Origin: Lachnospiraceae bacterium
GTDB lineage: Bacteria > Bacillota > Clostridia > Lachnospirales > Lachnospiraceae
Reading direction: 5' to 3'
NCBI GenBank assembly: GCA_017557525.1
Contig: JAFYYN010000043.1
Location: forward strand, 1 to 64,000
Length of the DNA stretch: 64,000 nucleotides
The notes under the pieces are model-generated. The model saw only the letters and a list, made by a program, of their open reading frames with translations, did no database searches and had not been told where the DNA came from. Position 1 is the stretch's first letter; every line of letters begins with the position of its first letter. The translations under genes and the position numbers were made by a program. Positions 17,821-25,088 of this stretch are shown piece after piece.

Positions 17821-17938
17821 TGGACAAAATATTCCTAAATCCCATATCCCATTGACTTTATGGTATATTTATGGTATTATTAATACATGATAATTACATT
17901 GGTGTTTTTAATACATATTTTATACAGTGAGGTACATT

Positions 17939-18766
17939 ATGACTATATCTGAATTACAGGAAAAGAAAAGAGAATATGGTTATTCAAACGAATATATATC
18001 AGAAAAAACCGGTGTCCCTGTCAGCACTCTTCAGAAAGTATTTAGTGGAAAAACCACAGCTCCCAGAAGAACTACGCTAGAATTATTAAGCAAACTTTTT
18101 GAGCAATCAATCCAAACCAGTCCCGAAGATGAGTTTCCTTCCATTAATATTGTGGCAGAGGAGGCTCCTGAATACTATGCAACAAGCGGTTCAAGTGCCC
18201 TTGCCCCAGAGTATCCCGGTAACAAAACTCTGACTGATTACCTGGCTTTGCCCGATGATGTAAAGGTTGAAATGATAGACGGATTTTTTTACGACATGGC
18301 TTCGCCCTCATCAATACATCAACAGATGAGCCTGCATCTTTCCGCTTCTTTGTTAAACTACATAATGGCTAATAAAGGAGCCTGTGTTCCTTTCAGCGCT
18401 CCCATGGATGTCCAGCTTGACAATGATGACAAAACCATTGTCGAGCCAGATGTGTTTGTTGTCTGTGATAGAAATAAGATCCAAAAGCAAAGGATTGTAG
18501 GCGCTCCTGATTTTATCATAGAGGTACTCTCTCCTGCTTATTGGTATCATGACACGATCCGAAAACTTAAGAAATATAAAAATGCCGGAGTCCGTGAATA
18601 CTGGATAGTCATACCTGACACTCAAAGAGTTATAGTCTATTTCTTCGAAAAATCACCGGACCCGGAAGAATATACCTTCTCAGATGAAATACCAGTTAAT
18701 ATCTGGAATGGGAAGTGCAAGATCAACTTTAAAGAAATATATGAAAGAATCCGCTTTATGTATTAA
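17939..18766 (+). CDS. XRE helix-turn-helix fused to a Uma2-family nuclease-like domain
   Basis: Residues 1-55 of this 275-residue protein are an XRE-type DNA-binding domain (EYISEKTGVPVSTLQKVFSG). Residues about 90-270 are Uma2/DUF820, a PD-(D/E)XK nuclease-like fold, with EPDVFVV, DFIIEVLSP and GVREYWIV placing the likely acidic and basic active-site residues. The Uma2 family is widespread, especially in Cyanobacteria, and its role is not established. I chose ATG at 17939 because GAGG is six bases upstream; a GTG four codons earlier lacks that. It stands alone between two terminated units. Confidence 0.85.
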   Translation: MTISELQEKKREYGYSNEYISEKTGVPVSTLQKVFSGKTTAPRRTTLELLSKLFEQSIQTSPEDEFPSINIVAEEAPEYYATSGSSALAPEYPGNKTLTDYLALPDDVKVEMIDGFFYDMASPSSIHQQMSLHLSASLLNYIMANKGACVPFSAPMDVQLDNDDKTIVEPDVFVVCDRNKIQKQRIVGAPDFIIEVLSPAYWYHDTIRKLKKYKNAGVREYWIVIPDTQRVIVYFFEKSPDPEEYTFSDEIPVNIWNGKCKINFKEIYERIRFMY

Positions 18767-18844
18767 TCACAATATGCGGAATACAAAATAATCCATCTTT
18801 TTTTCAGATTATCCTATTTAATTTACATAAAACAAGGAGTACAC

Positions 18845-18920
18845 TACGGTCATCTAGAGGAATTGTTTTATGTCGTCGGATGGTCGCAAGTTCAGCCATC
18901 TGCCAGAAGAGCGACAAAGA
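18845..18920 (+). promoter_or_regulatory. Probable guanidine-IV (mepA motif) riboswitch before a MATE gene
   Basis: The 170-base gap before the MATE gene holds a structured, non-coding stretch. CATCTAGAGG (18851-18860) is followed by TGTCG (18871-18875) pairing with CGACA (18912-18916). This encloses GGATGG...CCATC and the phrase TGCCAGAAGAG. From memory this agrees with the mepA motif, now guanidine-IV, which precedes MATE exporters in Clostridia. AGGTGG in the ribosome binding site (18922-18929) can pair with CCATCT (18896-18901), so control of translation start is plausible. The class assignment needs a covariance search. Confidence 0.55.
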
Positions 18921-18935
18921 TAAGGTGGCGATAAT

Positions 18936-20351
18936 TTGAAAAAAACTAAATCAACCGTACTTAACATGACTGCGGGTAATCCCACGTCACTGATCATTAA
19001 GTTTTCTATCCCGATGCTTATCGGAAATATCTTCCAGCAGCTGTATAACCTGGTTGACTCGGTAATAGTCGGACAGTTTGTAGGTTCTGATGCACTGGCA
19101 GCTATAGGTGCTACCGGCTCAGCAACTTTCATGTTTTTTGCACTTTGCAATGGTATCGGCAGCGGCGGCGGCATAATTACTGCACAGAGCTTTGGCAAGG
19201 GTGACAGGGACGAAGTAAAAACCTGTATCACAAATACCGCATATATCATGCTGGTTTTCCCGCTGATAATCGGTATAATTGCTTTCTGCCTGGCAGGTCC
19301 ACTGCTTAATCTCTTAGGTACGCCTGCTGAGATCCTTCCCGATTCACTTAGCTATATGCGTACCATGTGCATCGGTATCATTTTCGTTTCTCTTTACAAT
19401 TTTGCCTCATCAATGCTGAGAGCTCTGGGAGATTCGAAAACACCGCTGTATTTCCTGATCTTTTCCTGTATCTTAAACACTGTACTCGATATCATTTTCG
19501 TGTATGTGTTAAATACAGGTGTTATCGGAGCCGGTATCGCAACAGTTATTTCACAGTTTGTTTCAGGTATTACCTGTCTTACTTATGCTATTAAGAAAAA
19601 TGAGTATTTTAAGATAAAGAAGGAAGACCTGAAGTTTAACAAGTTCATCACCGGCAGGATCATAAAGCTCGGTATACCGCTTTCACTGCAGTTTTCTCTG
19701 ATAGCCATTTCATGTATGGCTCTGCAGAGAGTAGTTAATTCCTTTGGTCCGATTGCTATGGCAGCGTTTACCGCTACCAGCCGTATGGAACAGCTTATCC
19801 ATCAGCCTTATCAGACTCTGGGTACTGCTCTTTCTACCTTTACCGGTCAGAATTTCGGTGCAGGAAACAACGAAAGAGTTATGGCAGGATACAAAAAGGG
19901 CATGGCTATAATGGCAGGTTTTTCACTCCTGATGCTCCCTGTTATGCAGTTCTTTGGAGATAACATCATTAGGATTTTTGTCAGCGATGCTCCCGTTATC
20001 GAAATGGGTGCAAAAGCTCTTAGGATAACCAGTTACTTCTATGTTTGCTTAGGTACAATCTATGTTGTACGTGGCGTGCTTAACGGTCTCGGAGATGCAT
20101 TCTTTGCTCTGCTCAACGGTATAGTTGAGGTTGTCGGACGTTTCGTTGCTCCCGTACTCCTTACAGGTATTGCTACCATAGGTGTTTGGGGCATTTGGTG
20201 GTCAGTCGGTATTGTTTGGACCATGGCAGGCGGCTCAGCACTTATCAGGTATCTGATGTATCTTAAGAAGATTGGAGTAAAACGTACCGATCAACCCATG
20301 CTCACAGATTCCGGACATAAAGCTGCTACAGTTTCTGTTAGTGCAAGATAA
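18936..20351 (+). CDS. MATE-family exporter (MepA-like)
   Basis: The 471-residue protein is a complete MATE transporter: two homologous halves, with NLVDSVIVGQFVGSDALAAI near residue 40 and MLRALGDSKTPLYF near residue 155. The TTG start has AAGGTGG at the correct distance; the next ATG is ten codons in. The probable guanidine-IV element directly upstream suggests export of guanidinium or similar cations, but that rests on the riboswitch assignment. It is only a distant relative of the MATE protein at 8270-9649. Confidence 0.92.
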   Translation: MKKTKSTVLNMTAGNPTSLIIKFSIPMLIGNIFQQLYNLVDSVIVGQFVGSDALAAIGATGSATFMFFALCNGIGSGGGIITAQSFGKGDRDEVKTCITNTAYIMLVFPLIIGIIAFCLAGPLLNLLGTPAEILPDSLSYMRTMCIGIIFVSLYNFASSMLRALGDSKTPLYFLIFSCILNTVLDIIFVYVLNTGVIGAGIATVISQFVSGITCLTYAIKKNEYFKIKKEDLKFNKFITGRIIKLGIPLSLQFSLIAISCMALQRVVNSFGPIAMAAFTATSRMEQLIHQPYQTLGTALSTFTGQNFGAGNNERVMAGYKKGMAIMAGFSLLMLPVMQFFGDNIIRIFVSDAPVIEMGAKALRITSYFYVCLGTIYVVRGVLNGLGDAFFALLNGIVEVVGRFVAPVLLTGIATIGVWGIWWSVGIVWTMAGGSALIRYLMYLKKIGVKRTDQPMLTDSGHKAATVSVSAR

Positions 20352-20380
20352 GTTTTTACAATTATATATGATTTCAGCAA

Positions 20381-20408
20381 AAAACCCGCTCCTATAGAGC
20401 GGGTTTTT
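20381..20408. terminator. Bidirectional terminator between convergent MATE and FecR genes
   Basis: AAAACCCGCTC and GAGCGGGTTTT form a stem with A and T tracts on the two sides, giving a T run in both directions. It lies in the 60-base gap between two converging genes. Confidence 0.9.
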
Positions 20409-20411
20409 GTC

Positions 20412-22691
20412 TTAGTATATCCAGACCCCGGACAGCGTGATATCCGAGGTAATATCATTAGTTTTTATATATCCGATCAGGTCCGTCATTATGTCTTCTT
20501 TCGGTCCATAAACTTTACCCAATTCGAATATTTCCCATCCTCCATCGGGAATATCCGGCAGTACAAAGCTCGATTCAAATGTTCCCGTTACCTCTACGTC
20601 CGTTCCATCTTTATCTAGCACTAATCTAATTGTTATAAGTCGTGCATTAACCATTATCTTGACATCTGTAGTTGCTGTATCAGGTATAGATGATATCGGA
20701 TTTCCCATTTCGTCCTGCCAACCTATCAACTCATGCCCGGGATATGCATAAAAATATTCCGTTACACTTGGTAAAGTCGCCCCTTCTCCCTCTTTATATT
20801 CTGAAGGCTGAGGATCAGGAATTTTTACATTGTAATATGAAGTCGTAACCTCAGCATATTTAATATTATGCCATACCTCTATCTTTTCCCATCTGGCATA
20901 TAATGTTACATCAAAATTGCAATCTGCGTCTATACCCTTTATCTCATTCGTGCTTGTTATGGAATTAAACCAGCCTTTAAAGAGATATCCGTCCTTGGTA
21001 GGTTCCTCAAGCTTTGCGACTCCCACTCCCTCTTCAAATATTGAAGGATTTGAAGGACTGTTTGTACCGCCGTCCAGATTGTAGGTTACGGTATGTGTCG
21101 GTACTGCAGTGGGTGTCGGTGTTGCAGTAGGGCTAGGTGTCGCTGTAGGCTCAGGTGTGGGTGTTGCTGTAGGCACCGGCGTAGGCGTAGGTGTTACTGT
21201 AGGAGCTGCCACCGCTGTAGGCTTAGGTGTTGGCGTGGGTGTCGGTGTTGCTGACGGAGCCTTGGTCGGCGTAGGCTTTGGTGTTACCGTAGGTTTAGGT
21301 GTCGCTGTGGGCTTCGGAGTTGCCGTAGGCTTTGGTGTTGCCGTGGGCTTTGGCGTACTCGTAGGTGCCTTGGTAGGCGCTAACGTTGCCGTAGGCTTTG
21401 GTGTTGCCGTGGGTTTTGGTGTACTCGTAGGTGCTGTCGTAGCCGTAGGTACCGGTGTTGCCGTAGGCTCCGGTGTCGCTGTAGGCTCAGGTGTTGCTGT
21501 AAGCTCCGGTGTGGGCTCTTCCGTTATATCCGGTTCATTTGTAACCTCGGGATCAGTATTATCAATCGGGTAAGCATTACCTGTTTCGATATCTGTAGGT
21601 GTTACTTCCCCTGTAATCTCAGGAGTTATCTCTACATCGGGCTCCTTTGTAGGCTCAGCTGTAGGTTCTTCCGTTGCTGTAGGTTCTTCTGTTACTACAG
21701 GCTCTTGCGTAGGCTCAGGAGTAATGATAAATGCCGAAGGGTTCTCCCTTGCCTCGATTATCATATTTACAGTTTCCTGATCAAGATGTCCTGCTGCGCC
21801 CTTGATATCCTCAGGCTTTACTCTTTCAGGGAACATCTCAACTACCGCATATCTAAGAGGTATATTCTGTAATCTTACAACCGTCTGCTCGTCTTCATTT
21901 TCTCTTACCTCACCTTTACCGGTGTCAGGCCTCTTTTCTTTATACTCCCAGAATACCACGGTTTCCTTAACCTGACTCTTTTTTACATATTCGGACCCTG
22001 CTACCATTTCAACAGGAGTAGTTACATGAATACCGTTTCCGGCTGTAAGGATCCTCTTTTCATATACTACATCATCACCTACTATTGTATAGATGGTAAG
22101 CTCTGTCTCGCCCTCAAATACAAAGTTATCGGTTATGTAGCAAAGTTTTCCCGATCCGTTGGTATCACCCTCATACAGAGGTGAGTCTCCAGATCCGCTG
22201 TATTCTGTTATGGCCTTATCTGCATCATCATAATCCTTTCTTACAGATGTGGAGGTTACAGTACCTCTTATAGCCATAGTTGTATTTGGTGTTACTACGT
22301 TAAATGCGGACTGCTCTGAAAGCTTGCTCTCTATCTCTGTGAGCATATTTCCCTGCTCTACATAAATGATGGTCTTACTGTTTTTCTCATCACCCTCGGC
22401 CTGAAGAGATATAATAGTATTTTCTTCCAGGTAGACGTATTTGTCTCCGTCAAGCTTAAGTCTTGCAAAGCCTGAAGCAGGCACTTCAACTCCGTCTCCC
22501 GAACGAAGCTTCATATTTGCATAGGCCTGCAGGGTATCTCCGTCTCTTTTTATCGAGACATTTCCATCTGCCTCCACCACTATGATGGAGCGATACGCCT
22601 TATCTCCGCCTGAAAGCGCTATGATAAGTATGACTGCTACGGCTACTACAGCCGCTCCTATACCGCCAAATAATAAAAACTTTTTATTCAT
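20412..22691 (-). CDS. FecR-domain surface protein with Pro/Thr repeats and InlB-type repeat
   Basis: The 759-residue protein has an N-terminal membrane anchor (about 4-27) and then a FecR-like domain (about 35-160: RSGDGVEVPASGFARLKLDG, and VVTPNTTMAIRGTV). A region follows that ends in a long Pro/Thr/Ala repeat (about 340-530, units of PTATPK and variants). The C-terminal part has a Listeria-Bacteroides (InlB B-type) repeat (VTYNLDGG ... FKGWFNS ... LYARWEK) and a related segment. Most of it should be outside the cell, with the Pro/Thr region as a wall-spanning stalk. It lies last in the signalling operon, and FecR domains often accompany CHASE2 cyclases. GAGGTG before ATG supports the start. 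Confidence 0.85.
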   Translation of the reverse strand: MNKKFLLFGGIGAAVVAVAVILIIALSGGDKAYRSIIVVEADGNVSIKRDGDTLQAYANMKLRSGDGVEVPASGFARLKLDGDKYVYLEENTIISLQAEGDEKNSKTIIYVEQGNMLTEIESKLSEQSAFNVVTPNTTMAIRGTVTSTSVRKDYDDADKAITEYSGSGDSPLYEGDTNGSGKLCYITDNFVFEGETELTIYTIVGDDVVYEKRILTAGNGIHVTTPVEMVAGSEYVKKSQVKETVVFWEYKEKRPDTGKGEVRENEDEQTVVRLQNIPLRYAVVEMFPERVKPEDIKGAAGHLDQETVNMIIEARENPSAFIITPEPTQEPVVTEEPTATEEPTAEPTKEPDVEITPEITGEVTPTDIETGNAYPIDNTDPEVTNEPDITEEPTPELTATPEPTATPEPTATPVPTATTAPTSTPKPTATPKPTATLAPTKAPTSTPKPTATPKPTATPKPTATPKPTVTPKPTPTKAPSATPTPTPTPKPTAVAAPTVTPTPTPVPTATPTPEPTATPSPTATPTPTAVPTHTVTYNLDGGTNSPSNPSIFEEGVGVAKLEEPTKDGYLFKGWFNSITSTNEIKGIDADCNFDVTLYARWEKIEVWHNIKYAEVTTSYYNVKIPDPQPSEYKEGEGATLPSVTEYFYAYPGHELIGWQDEMGNPISSIPDTATTDVKIMVNARLITIRLVLDKDGTDVEVTGTFESSFVLPDIPDGGWEIFELGKVYGPKEDIMTDLIGYIKTNDITSDITLSGVWIY
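21090..21510 (-). repeat. Tandem short repeats encoding the Pro/Thr stalk
   Basis: Roughly 18-base degenerate units encode PTATPK, PTATPE and PTSTPK tracts within the FecR gene. Such repeats can change in number by recombination or slippage. The opposite strand gives an artefactual Gly/Val frame here. Confidence 0.85.
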
Positions 22692-22694
22692 ATG

Positions 22695-22810
22695 ACACCT
22701 CATCCGGCACTTCGTGCCACCTTCCCCTCGAAGGGGAAGGCTTAATTTGTTTTTTCCTCAAAAGGTAATGATAAATTTGTTGTTTCCCTTCGTCAGGGAA
22801 GACTTAATCA
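22695..22810 (-). repeat. Intergenic hairpin repeat between HD-GYP and FecR genes
   Basis: On the minus strand CCTTCCCCTTCGAGGGGAAGG (a hairpin) is followed by GGCACGAAGTGCC (a second hairpin) and GGATGAGGTGTCAT, which reaches the FecR start codon and supplies its ribosome binding site. A second, diverged partial copy (TTCCCT...AGGGAA with the flank gACTTAAT) lies at about 22783-22810. Similar elements are common in gut and rumen Clostridia. A diverged copy is at 46401-46449. Confidence 0.7.
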
Positions 22811-24274
22811 GTTGTTTTCTGAAATATACTTGCAGAATTCTGAAACTAAATTTTTGTCGAGCTTTCCTTCTTCTGCCATAGATTTCAGGATGCTCAGTGA
22901 CTTTTCTACGGGCATTGCCTTTTTGTACGGGCGGTCATCCGCTGTAAGCGAATCATAGATATCCGCTATGGTCATGATGCGGACCTCTAAAGGTAGATCG
23001 TCCGCCTTTAAACCGTTAGGATACCCGCTCCCGTCCAGCAGCTCGTGATGCGCAGCTGCAAACTTACGCACATACTTGAAATCCTCCTGGAAAGAGATTT
23101 CTGAAAGTATCCTATCTGTATATACGGCGTGCATCTGTATGATCTTTCTTTCCTCTGCTGTTAGGGTCCCCCTTACTACCAGCATCTCGCAAAGCTCATC
23201 GTCTGTTATAAATTCAACCAGTTTGTTTTCTGCCCTGTCGACGATTTTGAGATCATTTAACTTCTTTATGGCAGCGATTTTTTCTTCATCAAGAAAGCCT
23301 GCCGTATTGCACTTTTTGATCAGTTCTATACCGTCGTCCACCTGCTGCAGTATATCCTCGTACTCCTCGGTACCTATCCTGTTCTCTGCCAGATCAAGCT
23401 TTAACAGGGTTTTAAAATACTGCCAGCGCATCTCCATAATGGGTAGACGGAAGTCCAGCCTGTCGGCCTTATTCATTATCTCGATTGGTGTGATAAGTTT
23501 TCCGACATCATGCACAAGAGCTGCCATCACCAGCTGTTCTCTCTCACTGTCAGTTATATATTCGAAATCGGTTCTTTCCTTTTCCTCGCGCATAAGATAT
23601 TTTGCAAACTCCTCGCAATACCTTGCCACATTGTAGGAATGGTTTGCATTATACGGCGTGCGCTGGTCGATAGCAGTCGTAAGTGCTGAAATAAATGAAT
23701 AGATCATTTCACGCAACTGTTTGACCAGGATCATATTTGACAGCGAAATAGCTGCCTCGGAGGATATGGAAAATACTACACTTTCACTGTCTGCAGAAAA
23801 CCCTATGATATTTCCTTCGCTGTCCTGGGCATTTATCAGCTGCAGCACACCTATTACTTTATCTTTATGATCAATGAGAGGCACAACCAGCATGGAAACC
23901 GTATGGTAGCCGGTTATCTCATCATATTTTTTGGGGCCCTGCCAGTCAAACTGTGAGTCAGCATGTACATCCCGGACATTTATAACCTTTTTATTTATCG
24001 CCGAATACGCACACACATATTTCTCATCAAGCACAACGGGAGGCACCGAATCTATGGGCTCGCCGTCGCCTCCGCGATAAACATTCATGGTATTGTTGCG
24101 CATTATCATGAATTCCAGCTTGTTGTCCTTTAAGATATAAAGCGTTCCCGCATCTGATCCGGTTATATCCATACACTCGCTGATAAGCTTTTCCAGCAGC
24201 TTTGAATAATTCTTTTCCGCAGTCAGGCTGACAGCTATGTCGAGTATTCTTTTTAAATCAGGTGTTATTTTCAA
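22808..24274 (-). CDS. GAF-HD-GYP protein, probable cyclic-di-GMP phosphodiesterase
   Basis: The 488-residue cytoplasmic protein has a GAF sensor (about 15-180) and an HD-GYP domain with VHDVGKLITP, the second metal motif HHELLDGSGYP and IADIYDSLTADDRPY. About 100 residues separate HDVGK from the next conserved His, longer than usual, so an insertion is likely. HD-GYP enzymes hydrolyse c-di-GMP or cGAMP. The start is TTG, preceded by AAAGGAG at six bases. It is third in the operon after the CHASE2 cyclase and isomerase genes. Which nucleotide it hydrolyses is not known. Confidence 0.9.
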   Translation of the reverse strand: MKITPDLKRILDIAVSLTAEKNYSKLLEKLISECMDITGSDAGTLYILKDNKLEFMIMRNNTMNVYRGGDGEPIDSVPPVVLDEKYVCAYSAINKKVINVRDVHADSQFDWQGPKKYDEITGYHTVSMLVVPLIDHKDKVIGVLQLINAQDSEGNIIGFSADSESVVFSISSEAAISLSNMILVKQLREMIYSFISALTTAIDQRTPYNANHSYNVARYCEEFAKYLMREEKERTDFEYITDSEREQLVMAALVHDVGKLITPIEIMNKADRLDFRLPIMEMRWQYFKTLLKLDLAENRIGTEEYEDILQQVDDGIELIKKCNTAGFLDEEKIAAIKKLNDLKIVDRAENKLVEFITDDELCEMLVVRGTLTAEERKIIQMHAVYTDRILSEISFQEDFKYVRKFAAAHHELLDGSGYPNGLKADDLPLEVRIMTIADIYDSLTADDRPYKKAMPVEKSLSILKSMAEEGKLDKNLVSEFCKYISENN

Positions 24275-24296
24275 TTTTAACTCCTTTATCGGATAA

Positions 24297-25070
24297 TCAG
24301 TCCAAAAAGTTTATACTTTTCAGATATTCTATCGACTTAAGCAACTTTTCCTTACCGGTTACTTCTATCAGGACTGACGGGGATGCAGCAAACAGTTTTT
24401 CGGACTTTAATATCTCCCAGTCCATCTTTCCGGCTCCTACCGGCAGATGCAGATCCTGCTGTTTGTCATTATCATTTATGTGTATATGCTTTATATAAGG
24501 TGAAAGCTCGTCAATCCATTCTGTAAGGTCTACCTTGGACAAAAATGCATGTGCAAGATCCAGGCATACTCCGAAATTCTTTACGTCCTTCAGGTTTTCT
24601 GCCACCCTTCTTAAGAGCTCGGGGGTATCATCAAACATATTTTCAAGGTATACTTCCGTATCCTTATATTCCGAACATATCTTTTCCCAGTACTCTGTAT
24701 TTCCTGCTACCCAGCCGTCCCTGTAGGGTATTGATTTAAAATCAGTCAGGTAATTGGTATGGAACACTACTCCCTTAACCTTTAGTCTTTCCGCTATATC
24801 CATGCACTGGCGCACTCTTTTGTCTGAGGCTGCCCTGATCATAGGGTCAATACTTACCACATTTATATCATAGAATGCGCCATGCATCGTGTCATTTCCG
24901 GTGTCACGGCCTATTTTTTCATATGACCTTATTATCTCGTTTAACTGGTTATTGTTGTCCAGTACTGTCGGATTAAAAAAATCATTATATTCATAACCGA
25001 GACCATATTCCTGAGCTATTGCAGCCCATTTCTCTGCCTGTTTATAATCAGGTATGCACTCTATGACCAT
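24297..25070 (-). CDS. Sugar phosphate isomerase/epimerase-like TIM-barrel protein
   Basis: The 257-residue protein belongs to the AP-endonuclease-2 / xylose-isomerase-like TIM-barrel superfamily. Metal-ligand positions appear as MHGAFYDI, VVFHTN, VYLENMF, GVCLDLAHA and HIHINDNDKQQDLHLPVGAG. The actual substrate is unknown; members include sugar isomerases, epimerases and nucleases. It lies between the cyclase gene (18 bases) and the HD-GYP gene (22 bases), so it is part of that operon, an unusual partner for second-messenger enzymes. AAGGA before the ATG supports the start. Confidence 0.82.
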   Translation of the reverse strand: MVIECIPDYKQAEKWAAIAQEYGLGYEYNDFFNPTVLDNNNQLNEIIRSYEKIGRDTGNDTMHGAFYDINVVSIDPMIRAASDKRVRQCMDIAERLKVKGVVFHTNYLTDFKSIPYRDGWVAGNTEYWEKICSEYKDTEVYLENMFDDTPELLRRVAENLKDVKNFGVCLDLAHAFLSKVDLTEWIDELSPYIKHIHINDNDKQQDLHLPVGAGKMDWEILKSEKLFAASPSVLIEVTGKEKLLKSIEYLKSINFLD

Positions 25071-25088
25071 TTTTATCCTTCTTTCTTT

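Noticed and set aside
18854-19249. Minus-strand frame opposite the MATE start
   Set aside because: It lacks a ribosome binding site and covers the structured leader plus the reverse strand of a clear membrane protein gene.
21090-21510. CRISPR array
   Set aside because: The regular repeats are in frame and encode Pro/Thr units with no unique spacers; no cas genes are in the window. The XPD-type helicase with a Cas4-like domain belongs to a common bacterial helicase family.
21109-21573. Plus-strand frame rich in Gly and Val
   Set aside because: It is the antisense reading of the Pro/Thr repeat of the FecR gene; repeats keep all frames open.
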